From Salinivirgaceae bacterium (lineage in GTDB: Bacteria; Bacteroidota; Bacteroidia; Bacteroidales; SZUA-534): a DNA stretch of 40,203 nt. Positions 7,317-15,581 of the stretch are shown here, piece after piece. Location: assembly GCA_027858735.1 (NCBI GenBank), contig JAQICC010000201.1, positions 1 to 40,203 on the forward strand. Reading direction: 5' to 3'. Both the position numbers and the translations under genes were made by a program. Positions within the stretch are counted from its first letter, which is position 1; every line of letters starts with the position of its first letter. The notes beneath the pieces were generated by a model, which saw only the letters and a program-made list of their open reading frames with translations, made no database searches and was not told the DNA's origin.

Positions 7317-9797
7317 TTAACCTATACTTACAACAGTAATACCAGCTCCTCCAAACTCAACATGTTCATCTTGCACCTTATTTACAATGTCAACAGTAAA
7401 CAAATACTCCCGTATTAATTGCCGCAGTACACCATTACCCTTACCATGCAGAATTTTCACTTCATAAGCTCCAACCATAATGGCCTCATCAATAAAATCG
7501 GTTACCATTTGCAGCGCCTCCTCACCCCTTTTACCCCGAACATCTAAGCCGGGTTTAAATTTCATTTTACGCTGATTCATGTCGTAAGCCTGCTGCATGC
7601 CTCTTCCACTCGTTTCCTGTTGCAGATTCCTTTTTTCTTGTTTATCAAGATGCTCCAATTTACTTTCGGCCACTGTAGTTAGTAAATTTCCAAAAGCCAC
7701 CACAGCATTTTTCCCTGTGAGCTCCATTATTTCACCTACACTGGTTTGCCCCTTTATTTTTACTGGCATTCCAATGGTAAATTGCAATTGTCTTTTGGGT
7801 TTCACCGGTGTCTTATCATCAGTCTTGGGAGCTTTTTGTTTTACTCTGCCTTCTCGCTCCTTAAGCTTTTGCATTTTGCGCTGAATTTTTTCATCCTCTT
7901 CCAAATTGACTTTAAAAGCCTTCTCTTTAAATTCAACCAATTCCTCCCGGGCCTCTTTGGTTTTCCCTTTTTCAGCTTGCGTTTCCTTTATTTTACGAAC
8001 CGTATTTTCAATAATTTTGTTGGTATCAGCGAGCATTTTTTTTGCTTCAAATTCCGACTTTTGCCGTATTTCCTGACGGATAGTTTGAGCCCTTTCCAAT
8101 TCAGCTTTTTCCTTCTCCATCATATCCTCCATTCGGCGTTCTATCTTGCGAATATTTTCACGTTTTCGTTCCCAATAGCGTTTATCACGTAAAATCTCAC
8201 GCAAGTGCTTATCAAAATGCACATGATCCTCACCTACCTTACCTTTGGCATCGTCAATAATTTCTTGCGAAAGACCAATTTTATAAGCAATTTCAAAGGC
8301 AAAACTACTACCTGGCTTACCCATCTCAAGCATAAATAAAGGTTCCAATTTCTGGGTATCGTAAAGCATTGCTCCATTAACAATACCCTCTTGCGATGAT
8401 GCAAAATGCTTTAGATTTGTATAATGCGTTGTTATTACACCAAAAGCCCCTTCGTTGTTTAATTTATTTAAAACCGATTCCGCTATAGCTCCACCTAACA
8501 TAGGCTCAGTACCGGTACCAAATTCATCAATTAAAATCAAAGTGCTTTTATCAGCAAATTTGGAAAAATATTTCATATTAAAAAGATGAGAACTATAAGT
8601 ACTTAAATCATTTTCAATACTTTGTTCATCGCCAATATCAATAAATAGGTTTTTGTAAATTCCTGCAACACTTTCACCCTCCACCGGAATTAACATTCCA
8701 CATTGCAACATATATTGAACCAATCCAACCGTTTTTAGGCAAACCGACTTCCCTCCGGCATTTGGACCTGAAATTACCAATATCCGACTTTGAGAATCAA
8801 GCTTAATATCTAGGGGTACTACGCTCCTATCTTCTTCGGCAAACGATAAAAACAATAAAGGATGCTTTGCGCGTACCCACGAAATTTGTGGTTTGTTCTC
8901 TAACTTCGGCATTATGCCTTTAATTCTAATGGCAAAACGTGCTTTGGCCCGAATAAAATCCATTATTCCCAATAACTGAAGACAATCTTCTAAATCATCC
9001 GTATATGGACGAATGGTATCGGTAAACTCTTTTAATATCTTAACAATCTCACGCCTTTCTTCAGCTTCAAGTTCCGAAATGGCGTTATTCATTTCAACAA
9101 CAGGTGTAGGTTCAACATAGCACGTTTTACCTGTAGCCGATTCATCGTGAATTATACCCGGAATTTTTCGTTTAAACGATGCGTTAACAGGTATCACCAT
9201 ACGACCATCCCTCACCGAAAGCAAAGTTTCCGATTCAACCCATCCATCTTTCTGAGCCTGACCTATAATTCGGTGAATTAATTTTGTTACCTCATTTTGC
9301 TTCGCCGCTAATTCTCTCCTAATATTTGCCAATTCGGGTGAGGCGTTATCACGTATTTTGCCTAGCTTATTTAAAATTCTATCAATACCATCAATAACAT
9401 AGGGATGTATAACTACCTGTTGAGATATAGCCTTAAGCTTCGGATATTTATCAGCAGCCTCTTCACCCTTGAAAAAATGTACAACTGCCTTAACCGTTTG
9501 CATGGCACGCCTCAAATTAAATAGTTCCTTCGTTTCTAAAAAGGTACCATCAACCCTCATTTTGGCAAACGAATTCGTTAAATTATAGTAATGTTCCGAC
9601 GGGAATTCTACGGCATTTTCTATTATTTTTTTAAACTCATTGGTTTCAAGTAGCCGTAGTTTAATATTCTCAAATTTATGGGCAAATTGCATTTGGCTTA
9701 CCAGCGTTTTACCAAGCTCACTACTGCACTGCTCTTTTATTAATTCTCTAACTTTTACAAAGTCGATCTTATGTTCAAAATTATCTGGAAAAATCAC
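7317..9797 (-). CDS. mutS2: endonuclease/ribosome-rescue ATPase MutS2
   Basis: The 826-residue protein has the whole MutS2 layout. A helical MutS core (about 1-300) is followed by the ABC-type ATPase with Walker A 'GPNAGGKS' (residues 344-351) and Walker B 'LILIDEFG' (420-427). 'STYSSHLFNMKYF' and 'GVITTHYTNLKHF' match MutS-family signatures. A long charged coiled-coil linker (about 520-660), a KOW-like segment (about 670-715) and a C-terminal Smr domain from about 745 ('LDVRGKRGEEA', 'KILHGKGNGVLR') complete it. MutS2 lacks the mismatch-recognition domain; family members are linked to suppression of recombination and to splitting collided ribosomes. Length is slightly above the usual ~785. 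ATG at 9797 has a promoter-like -7 element 18 bp upstream. Confidence 0.96.
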   Translation of the reverse strand: MIFPDNFEHKIDFVKVRELIKEQCSSELGKTLVSQMQFAHKFENIKLRLLETNEFKKIIENAVEFPSEHYYNLTNSFAKMRVDGTFLETKELFNLRRAMQTVKAVVHFFKGEEAADKYPKLKAISQQVVIHPYVIDGIDRILNKLGKIRDNASPELANIRRELAAKQNEVTKLIHRIIGQAQKDGWVESETLLSVRDGRMVIPVNASFKRKIPGIIHDESATGKTCYVEPTPVVEMNNAISELEAEERREIVKILKEFTDTIRPYTDDLEDCLQLLGIMDFIRAKARFAIRIKGIMPKLENKPQISWVRAKHPLLFLSFAEEDRSVVPLDIKLDSQSRILVISGPNAGGKSVCLKTVGLVQYMLQCGMLIPVEGESVAGIYKNLFIDIGDEQSIENDLSTYSSHLFNMKYFSKFADKSTLILIDEFGTGTEPMLGGAIAESVLNKLNNEGAFGVITTHYTNLKHFASSQEGIVNGAMLYDTQKLEPLFMLEMGKPGSSFAFEIAYKIGLSQEIIDDAKGKVGEDHVHFDKHLREILRDKRYWERKRENIRKIERRMEDMMEKEKAELERAQTIRQEIRQKSEFEAKKMLADTNKIIENTVRKIKETQAEKGKTKEAREELVEFKEKAFKVNLEEDEKIQRKMQKLKEREGRVKQKAPKTDDKTPVKPKRQLQFTIGMPVKIKGQTSVGEIMELTGKNAVVAFGNLLTTVAESKLEHLDKQEKRNLQQETSGRGMQQAYDMNQRKMKFKPGLDVRGKRGEEALQMVTDFIDEAIMVGAYEVKILHGKGNGVLRQLIREYLFTVDIVNKVQDEHVEFGGAGITVVSIG

Positions 9798-9814
9798 GCT
9801 ATAAATTTTTTATG

Positions 9815-9822
9815 CAAAAATA
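9815..9822 (-). promoter_or_regulatory. Bacteroidota-type -7 promoter element for mutS2
   Basis: On the minus strand the sequence reads TATTTTTG, an exact match to the Bacteroidota TAnnTTTG element, with a TTG about 21 bp further upstream as a possible -33 element. It lies 18 bp before the mutS2 ATG, implying a very short leader. Confidence 0.5.
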
Positions 9823-10038
9823 GATTTTAGAAATTATAAATAACAATATAAGCTTTCATTTCTTAATAATTCAGCCATACAGACACATAAAAACCAACCT
9901 GACATAGCTATCCCGCAAATAACCATCCTTTCATCTTAAAAATCTTATGCATAAATGAAATTATTAAACAATTCAATGTTATTATTAGTAAGCAAAAAAA
10001 CAATCAATAAAAGTGCTCGCAAGTTTAATTATTAATTC

Positions 10039-10046
10039 TATTTTTG
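10039..10046 (+). promoter_or_regulatory. Bacteroidota-type -7 promoter element
   Basis: Reads TATTTTTG, an exact TAnnTTTG match, 31 bp before the ATG at 10077. Its last three bases form the TTG that would be the longest possible start of the downstream frame, which argues that translation really begins at 10077. Confidence 0.5.
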
Positions 10047-10076
10047 AAACCACAACAAACTCAAAACACCAATATA

Positions 10077-11087
10077 ATGTATAAATTTTTAATTATTGCC
10101 ATAACTCTTATGGCTTGTCATTCAACTTATGCTCAAGATGCTATTGTTCGAAAAAACAATGAAATAATTAAGTGTGAAATTACAGATGTAGATAGTGCAT
10201 ACGTTTTTTTTAACGCCACCATTCACAATAAAAAGACAAAAACTAAAATACGGCTTTCAGATATAATTATGTACAATTGGCAAGGCATAGAAATTAATCT
10301 TGAAGAGTTGGTAAATTCTGTTAACAATGTAAACTCTGACAATTTAAATATCTACGATGATCCTTTGAAAGGTTATTCAGGCAACTATTTGTACTTTTCA
10401 TCTTCCAATATTATAAAAGGAAAAAATATTGAATTAAAGCATCCTTTTTTAGGTTACGCATATTTTTTGGTTGATGACGTAAAGTATGATGCAGAAAATG
10501 TAAAATTTTATCAAAGTGAAATGGGTTTTTTCTCAAATTTAAGAGATGTAAAAGCCAGCTCCTCAACTATATTCTCTGAACGTGAAAGAAAAGGTAAAAT
10601 TAACCTATATAGTTCAACCACTCAGTCCACAAGCTATTCACATGGGTTTCACGGCGGCTATGGTGGGGGATTTGGAGGAGGTATGTATATGGGAACAACC
10701 ATGCCGTACACCAAATACTATTACAATAAAGGCTTTGACAAACTAAAAAAGGTAAATTACGACAACCTAAAGGTTGATTTTTCAGATAACCCACAGAGTT
10801 TAATATATTTAGAAGATTATAAAAATATAGTTAAACAAGGCCGAATAATGGCATTTACCGGATATACAATTTTTGGAGTTACTCTGGTTAGTCTAATATC
10901 GAATATGAGCAAGGAAGATTCCAGCGATCCTAATATGGAAAATTCAAATCAAACACCTTCTTATGTAGCCCCACATATGGTTGGATTTATTGGAGGTATG
11001 GCCCTAATCTTCACTAAAAAATTCTATATTGACGATAATAAAAAACCTGAGTCAATAAAGAAAGCCATAGATACTTACAACAGGTAG
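10077..11087 (+). CDS. secreted 'NG-head' protein with Gly-rich loop and C-terminal membrane segments
   Basis: The frame can be extended to a TTG at 10044, but the ATG at 10077 is preferred because it begins a classical signal peptide (MYKFLIIAITLMACHSTYAQ) and because the TTG lies in a promoter-like element. From there the product is 336 residues. After the signal comes the head domain 'DAIVRKNNEIIKCEITDVD', also found in the 211-aa protein at 4615 and, more weakly, in the 219-aa protein at 11781. A Gly-rich stretch (FHGGYGGGFGGGMYMG) follows about two thirds of the way along the middle. Two hydrophobic segments near the C-terminus ('GYTIFGVTLVSLIS' and 'MVGFIGGMALIF') could span a membrane. 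A lipobox-like 'LMAC' is present, so a lipoprotein cannot be excluded. Function unknown. Confidence 0.72.
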   Translation: MYKFLIIAITLMACHSTYAQDAIVRKNNEIIKCEITDVDSAYVFFNATIHNKKTKTKIRLSDIIMYNWQGIEINLEELVNSVNNVNSDNLNIYDDPLKGYSGNYLYFSSSNIIKGKNIELKHPFLGYAYFLVDDVKYDAENVKFYQSEMGFFSNLRDVKASSSTIFSERERKGKINLYSSTTQSTSYSHGFHGGYGGGFGGGMYMGTTMPYTKYYYNKGFDKLKKVNYDNLKVDFSDNPQSLIYLEDYKNIVKQGRIMAFTGYTIFGVTLVSLISNMSKEDSSDPNMENSNQTPSYVAPHMVGFIGGMALIFTKKFYIDDNKKPESIKKAIDTYNR

Positions 11088-11148
11088 TATCTGTGTTGTA
11101 TATTTAAAAGATTTCCTATAGGTTTGCCTTTTAATAATTGATTACATT

Positions 11149-11784
11149 ATGCAATACAAAACATTTATATTTAGCCCATTTCAAGAAAATGCCTACCTAC
11201 TTTACGACGAAACAAGAGAATGTATTGTTGTTGATCCTGGTAATTTTTCATCGGAAGAGAATGCACAATTAGATAGCTTTATAAAAGAAAACAACTTAAT
11301 ACTTAAAGCAGTAGTAAACACCCACAACCACCTTGACCATATTTTTGGCTTGAAATATTTGATTGACACTTATAAGGTTGATTTTGTATGTGACGAAAAA
11401 GAGATTCCCTATATTGATAATTTTAAAGCCTCTTGTCAGGCATATGGTTTAAATATTGATTACGATCCACCTCAACCTACAAAGCTCATTAAACATGCCG
11501 ATATATATAAATTCGGAAATACAGAAATTGAGATAATATCAGTACCTGGCCACTCTGCCGGCGGTGTAGCCCTTTACAATAAAAAAGAAGGGTTGCTTTT
11601 TTGCGGCGATATTTTATTTAATAACAGCATTGGGCGAACTGATTTACCCGGTGGAAATCATGAGCTCTTACTATCAGGCATTAAAGAGAGGTTATTTACC
11701 TTACCGGAAGAAACTGAAGTATTCTCAGGGCACGGTCCTAAAACTACTATTGGTAATGAAAAATGGAGCAATCCGTTTTTTTAG
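11149..11784 (+). CDS. MBL-fold metallo-hydrolase (hydroxyacylglutathione hydrolase-like)
   Basis: The 211-residue protein has the metallo-beta-lactamase fold signature 'THNHLDH' (residues 58-64: His59, His61, Asp63, His64 as metal ligands). Further metal-site motifs are 'VPGHSAGGVALY', 'FCGDILFNNSIGRTDLPGG' and 'VFSGHGPKTTIGNEK' with the closing 'NPFF'. This is the YcbL/GloB-like branch of small cytosolic hydrolases, which cleave thioesters such as S-lactoylglutathione. It lacks the extra C-terminal substrate-binding domain of true glyoxalase II, so the exact thioester is uncertain. Its stop codon overlaps by 4 bp the stop of the convergent gene at 11781. Confidence 0.9.
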   Translation: MQYKTFIFSPFQENAYLLYDETRECIVVDPGNFSSEENAQLDSFIKENNLILKAVVNTHNHLDHIFGLKYLIDTYKVDFVCDEKEIPYIDNFKASCQAYGLNIDYDPPQPTKLIKHADIYKFGNTEIEIISVPGHSAGGVALYNKKEGLLFCGDILFNNSIGRTDLPGGNHELLLSGIKERLFTLPEETEVFSGHGPKTTIGNEKWSNPFF

Positions 11785-12440
11785 TTAACCACAGATATCA
11801 ATAAAAAGCCACTTATAATGCCTATTCCAGCACCTAATAAACTATTTTTAACGCGCTTTTTCTTTATACCCTCTTGATATCCCATTAAATAGTAATCATT
11901 TATATCTTTATCTTGTATTTTTTGCTCAAGTTTATCTGCATTTGGAGTAGTTGCTCCCATTAAACCCACATATGCGGTTGGAAGAAGAATTCCAACAGGA
12001 ATCGCCATACTATTGCCACCTGTTTCAACATTAGGTTGGGGCACAAATACACCGCTAAAACCAACTGCAACAGCACCAATAAATATAAAAGGTGAAATTT
12101 TCTCATACCTAGCCTCTGTAAAGCCACCAATATAATCCTTCATTTGTTCACGAGTTAATATCTCACCAAAATCTTCATTCGGTTCATATAAAACAGTTTC
12201 CTTACCGTTAAATTCAGTAATTGAAAAAACATTTTCTTTATAATTTTTCAAATTTTTACCTTCAATGGTGGTATAAGAAATCATTCCCTCATAATAATCA
12301 GCTGTATCAATTTTGTAGTCGCTTATAAGCACTTTTTTGCCATTGCGCATCCATAAAGTTGACTCTTGAGCAGAACCATTGAATGTACTTAACTGAAGTA
12401 CTATTACCATTAATATTGAAGCAGAAAACAGATTTTTCAT
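11781..12440 (-). CDS. secreted protein with divergent 'NG-head' domain
   Basis: The 219-residue product has a signal peptide (about residues 1-24, ending 'NGSAQ'). A short beta-rich head follows: 'STLWMRNGKKVLISDYKID', then 'KNYKENVFSITEFNGKETV'. This is the same layout as the heads at 4615 and 10077, but without the Cys. The second half has hydrophobic stretches around 'FIFIGAVAVGFSGVFV', 'VGILLPTAYVGLMG' and a C-terminal 'LLGAGIGIISGFLLISVV', suggesting membrane association. I do not recognise a family. The gene converges with the MBL-fold gene and diverges from gcvP. Confidence 0.7.
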   Translation of the reverse strand: MKNLFSASILMVIVLQLSTFNGSAQESTLWMRNGKKVLISDYKIDTADYYEGMISYTTIEGKNLKNYKENVFSITEFNGKETVLYEPNEDFGEILTREQMKDYIGGFTEARYEKISPFIFIGAVAVGFSGVFVPQPNVETGGNSMAIPVGILLPTAYVGLMGATTPNADKLEQKIQDKDINDYYLMGYQEGIKKKRVKNSLLGAGIGIISGFLLISVVN

Positions 12441-12616
12441 ATTCTAATTTTTATAACCAAGATACTATTAATTAATCCAAAATTATAAAATAAAATGCAT
12501 ACCTAAAGTATTAATGTTGTTTTGTTTTCAGTGCCGTTTATTTTATTCATTTTAGGTCTTGCTCTCAAACATGTAAATATTTATTAACATTCGGTGTTAG
12601 CAGTGACGATTTGTTT

Positions 12617-12624
12617 TATTTTTG
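12617..12624 (+). promoter_or_regulatory. Bacteroidota-type -7 promoter element for gcvP
   Basis: Reads TATTTTTG, an exact TAnnTTTG match, 45 bp before the gcvP ATG. No convincing -33 TTTG was seen at the usual spacing. No glycine-riboswitch-like structure was recognised in the leader. Confidence 0.45.
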
Positions 12625-12668
12625 CAGCAATATTTTTCTGTTTATTAAAGCTTAAATAATACAACATT

Positions 12669-15527
12669 ATGTCATCAGATAATTTCCTTTCTCGCCACAT
12701 TGGTCCTCGCATGACCGACATAGACGAAATGCTTTCAAAAGTTGGTGTAAACTCTATTGATGATTTGATAGACCAAACTATACCTTCAGATATTAGAATG
12801 AATGTGCCATTGCAGCTTAGTGAGCCAATGACTGAATACGCGTATTTAAAGTACATAAAGGGAATAGCCTCCAAAAATAAAATTAACACCTCGCATATTG
12901 GTTTGGGATACTATAATACCATTACTCCATCGGTTATTTTGCGCAATATTTTTGAAAACCCAAGTTGGTATACTTCTTATACGCCTTACCAAGCCGAAAT
13001 TTCGCAAGGTAGATTAGAGGCTTTGCTTAATTACCAAACTATGATAATGAGCCTTACCGGGATGGAAATTGCCAACTGTTCGTTACTTGATGAATCGACT
13101 GCTGCTGCTGAGTCCATTATTATGATGTACAATAAGCGCGACCGCTTTTTTACAAAAAATGAAGGCAATACACTTTTTGTTGATGAAAAAATATTTCCGC
13201 AAACGCTCGATGTTTTAATTACACGTGCCGAACCACTTGGTATTGAGATTGTAGTGGGTGATTATAAAACATTTGAATTCACCGATAAAGTTTTTGGTTC
13301 AATTGTTCAATATCCTAATTCAGATGGCTCTATTGAAGATTATGCAGCATTTTCGAAAAAGGCGCATTCAAATAAAAGCATGATATCGGTTATTGCCGAC
13401 TTAATGAGCTTGGCTATATTAGTTCCTCCGGGCGAATGGGGTGCCGATATTGTTTGTGGCACAACCCAACGTTTTGGAATACCCATGGGTTATGGTGGCC
13501 CACACGCAGCCTATTTCGCCACCAGCGATAAACTTAAGCGTAGCATGCCGGGTCGAATTATTGGTGTTTCTGTTGACAAAAATGGCAACCCAGCCCTTCG
13601 TATGGCCTTACAAACACGTGAACAACACATTAAGCGCGAGCGCGCTACATCAAACATATGCACAGCGCAGGCACTTCTGGCCACTATGGCAGGAATGTAT
13701 GCCGTTTACCATGGCCCTCAAGGCATAAAAGAAATTGCTCATTACATTCACAATTTAACGGGCTTACTGAATAATGGTCTGGCTAAAATAGGTATTGAAC
13801 AAAGCAATAAAGATTTCTTTGACACATTAAAAATTGTTGGTCATGATGCTAAAGCTGCATTGGAAAAGGGACACAATAATAATTTGAACTTCCGCTTAAT
13901 AAACGATAATACGATTGGCATAAGTCTGGATGAAACAAATACCCTTGACGATGTAAATGCCATTTTAAGCGTGTTATGCTCTTGCAATGGTAAAGAATTT
14001 ACACCGATTGAACCCAACAGTGGAATGGTATTTTTCAACGAAGTATATTTGCGCAATTCGCCAATTCTTGAAGAAAAAATATTCAGTAGCTATCATTCAG
14101 AAACTGAAATGATGCGCTATATTAAAAAATTAGAACGCAAAGATTTCTCCTTAACTCACTCAATGATTTCATTGGGCTCATGCACCATGAAGCTGAATCC
14201 GGCAACTACTATGTTGCCTTTAAGCTGGCCAGAATTCGGAAGCATTCACCCTTTTGCACCAAAAGATCAAGCTGAAGGCTATCAAATACTAATAAAAGAA
14301 TTGGAAGACGATTTAGCAGAAATTACCGGATTTGCCGCCGTGTCATTACAACCCAACTCGGGTGCTGCAGGTGAATATACAGGATTAATGGTAATTCGCG
14401 AATATCATAAATCGAGAGGTGAAGGCCATCGAAACATTGTTCTTATTCCCGCATCGGCACATGGTACCAACCCTGCAAGTGCTGTTATGGCTGGCGGAAA
14501 AGTAGTGGTAGTAGCTTGCGATGAAAAAGGGAATGTTGATATTACCGACCTAAAAGCAAAAGCAGAAGAACACAAAGCTAATTTACATTCATACATGATC
14601 ACCTATCCATCAACACACGGAGTTTTTGAGAAAGAAATTCGCGAAATGATGAATATTATTCACCAAAATGGTGGACAAGTGTATATGGACGGTGCCAACA
14701 TGAACGCCCAGGTGGGTTTAACAAGTCCCGGCATTATTGGTGCCGATGTTTGCCATTTAAACCTGCACAAAACATTTGCAATACCTCATGGTGGTGGTGG
14801 CCCCGGAGTTGGACCCATTGGTGTAGCTGAACATTTAAAACCCTATTTACCATCACATTCGGTAATTGCAACGGGTGGAGATAAAGCTATAAAAGCTGTA
14901 TCTGCCGCTCCATATGGCAGTGCCTTTGTGCTACCAATAACTCATGCCTATATAAAAATGCTTGGTGGTGAAGGATTAACATCGTCAACTAAAATGGCTA
15001 TTTTAAATGCAAATTATTTAGCCCAAGGTATAAAAGAACATTATGGTATTCTATACTCAGGCGACAATGGAAGAGTTGGACATGAAATGATCGTTGACTG
15101 CCGTCACTTCCGTCAGGAATATGGTATTGAAACTAGCGACATTGCGAAGCGTTTAATGGATTACGGCTTTCATGCACCGACACTATCATTCCCTGTACCT
15201 GAAACTTTAATGGTTGAGCCAACAGAAAGTGAAAGTAAAGAAGAATTAGATCGCTTTATTGAAGCCATGGCCAGTATTATGGAGGAGATTTTAGAAATAA
15301 AAGCAGGAACAGCAAATGCCGAAGATAATTTGCTTAAAAATGCACCGCACACTGCCATTGAATGTACCGATGACAATTGGGATCACACCTATAGTCGCCA
15401 TCGTGCAGCTTACCCGCTTGACTGGTCAACTTTTAATAAATTCTGGCCTTCGGTTGCTCGCGTTGACAATGGTTATGGCGATAGAAATTTAGTTTGTAGC
15501 TGTGCACCAATTAGTGAATATCAGTAA
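12669..15527 (+). CDS. gcvP: glycine dehydrogenase (aminomethyl-transferring), P-protein of the glycine cleavage system
   Basis: The 952-residue protein is the full-length single-chain P-protein, fusing the GcvPA-like half (about 1-440) and the GcvPB-like half (about 450-952). It begins 'FLSRHIGPRMTDIDEML', as in the family. The PLP-binding lysine is Lys701 in 'NLHKTFAIPHGGGGPGVGP'. Other conserved blocks are 'TPYQAEISQGRLEALLNYQT', 'SLGSCTMKLNP' and 'HGTNPASAVMAGG'. The enzyme decarboxylates glycine and passes the aminomethyl group to the lipoyl H-protein; the H, T and L genes are not in this window, as is common when the one-chain form is used. It is transcribed alone, divergent from the gene at 12440 and convergent with the DUF5916 gene. 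Confidence 0.98.
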   Translation: MSSDNFLSRHIGPRMTDIDEMLSKVGVNSIDDLIDQTIPSDIRMNVPLQLSEPMTEYAYLKYIKGIASKNKINTSHIGLGYYNTITPSVILRNIFENPSWYTSYTPYQAEISQGRLEALLNYQTMIMSLTGMEIANCSLLDESTAAAESIIMMYNKRDRFFTKNEGNTLFVDEKIFPQTLDVLITRAEPLGIEIVVGDYKTFEFTDKVFGSIVQYPNSDGSIEDYAAFSKKAHSNKSMISVIADLMSLAILVPPGEWGADIVCGTTQRFGIPMGYGGPHAAYFATSDKLKRSMPGRIIGVSVDKNGNPALRMALQTREQHIKRERATSNICTAQALLATMAGMYAVYHGPQGIKEIAHYIHNLTGLLNNGLAKIGIEQSNKDFFDTLKIVGHDAKAALEKGHNNNLNFRLINDNTIGISLDETNTLDDVNAILSVLCSCNGKEFTPIEPNSGMVFFNEVYLRNSPILEEKIFSSYHSETEMMRYIKKLERKDFSLTHSMISLGSCTMKLNPATTMLPLSWPEFGSIHPFAPKDQAEGYQILIKELEDDLAEITGFAAVSLQPNSGAAGEYTGLMVIREYHKSRGEGHRNIVLIPASAHGTNPASAVMAGGKVVVVACDEKGNVDITDLKAKAEEHKANLHSYMITYPSTHGVFEKEIREMMNIIHQNGGQVYMDGANMNAQVGLTSPGIIGADVCHLNLHKTFAIPHGGGGPGVGPIGVAEHLKPYLPSHSVIATGGDKAIKAVSAAPYGSAFVLPITHAYIKMLGGEGLTSSTKMAILNANYLAQGIKEHYGILYSGDNGRVGHEMIVDCRHFRQEYGIETSDIAKRLMDYGFHAPTLSFPVPETLMVEPTESESKEELDRFIEAMASIMEEILEIKAGTANAEDNLLKNAPHTAIECTDDNWDHTYSRHRAAYPLDWSTFNKFWPSVARVDNGYGDRNLVCSCAPISEYQ

Positions 15528-15537
15528 AATTAATATA

Positions 15538-15568
15538 ATGCCCAGTTTCATTTTTTGATTCCGGGCAT
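15538..15568. terminator. possible bidirectional terminator
   Basis: A 6-bp stem atgccc/gggcat (15538-15543 and 15563-15568) with a 19-nt loop containing a T6 run lies between the convergent ends of gcvP and the DUF5916 gene. The stem is short and the loop long, so the call is weak. Confidence 0.3.
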
Positions 15569-15581
15569 ATTTACAAATTGG

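Noticed and set aside
7597-8192. Plus-strand frames of 95 and 148 codons inside mutS2
   Set aside because: They are antisense to well-conserved MutS2 linker and Smr coding sequence; the Leu/Phe-rich content is the mirror of Lys/Glu codons.
12584-12889. 101-codon minus-strand frame over the gcvP start
   Set aside because: It is antisense to the conserved N-terminus of GcvP and covers its promoter; no independent support.
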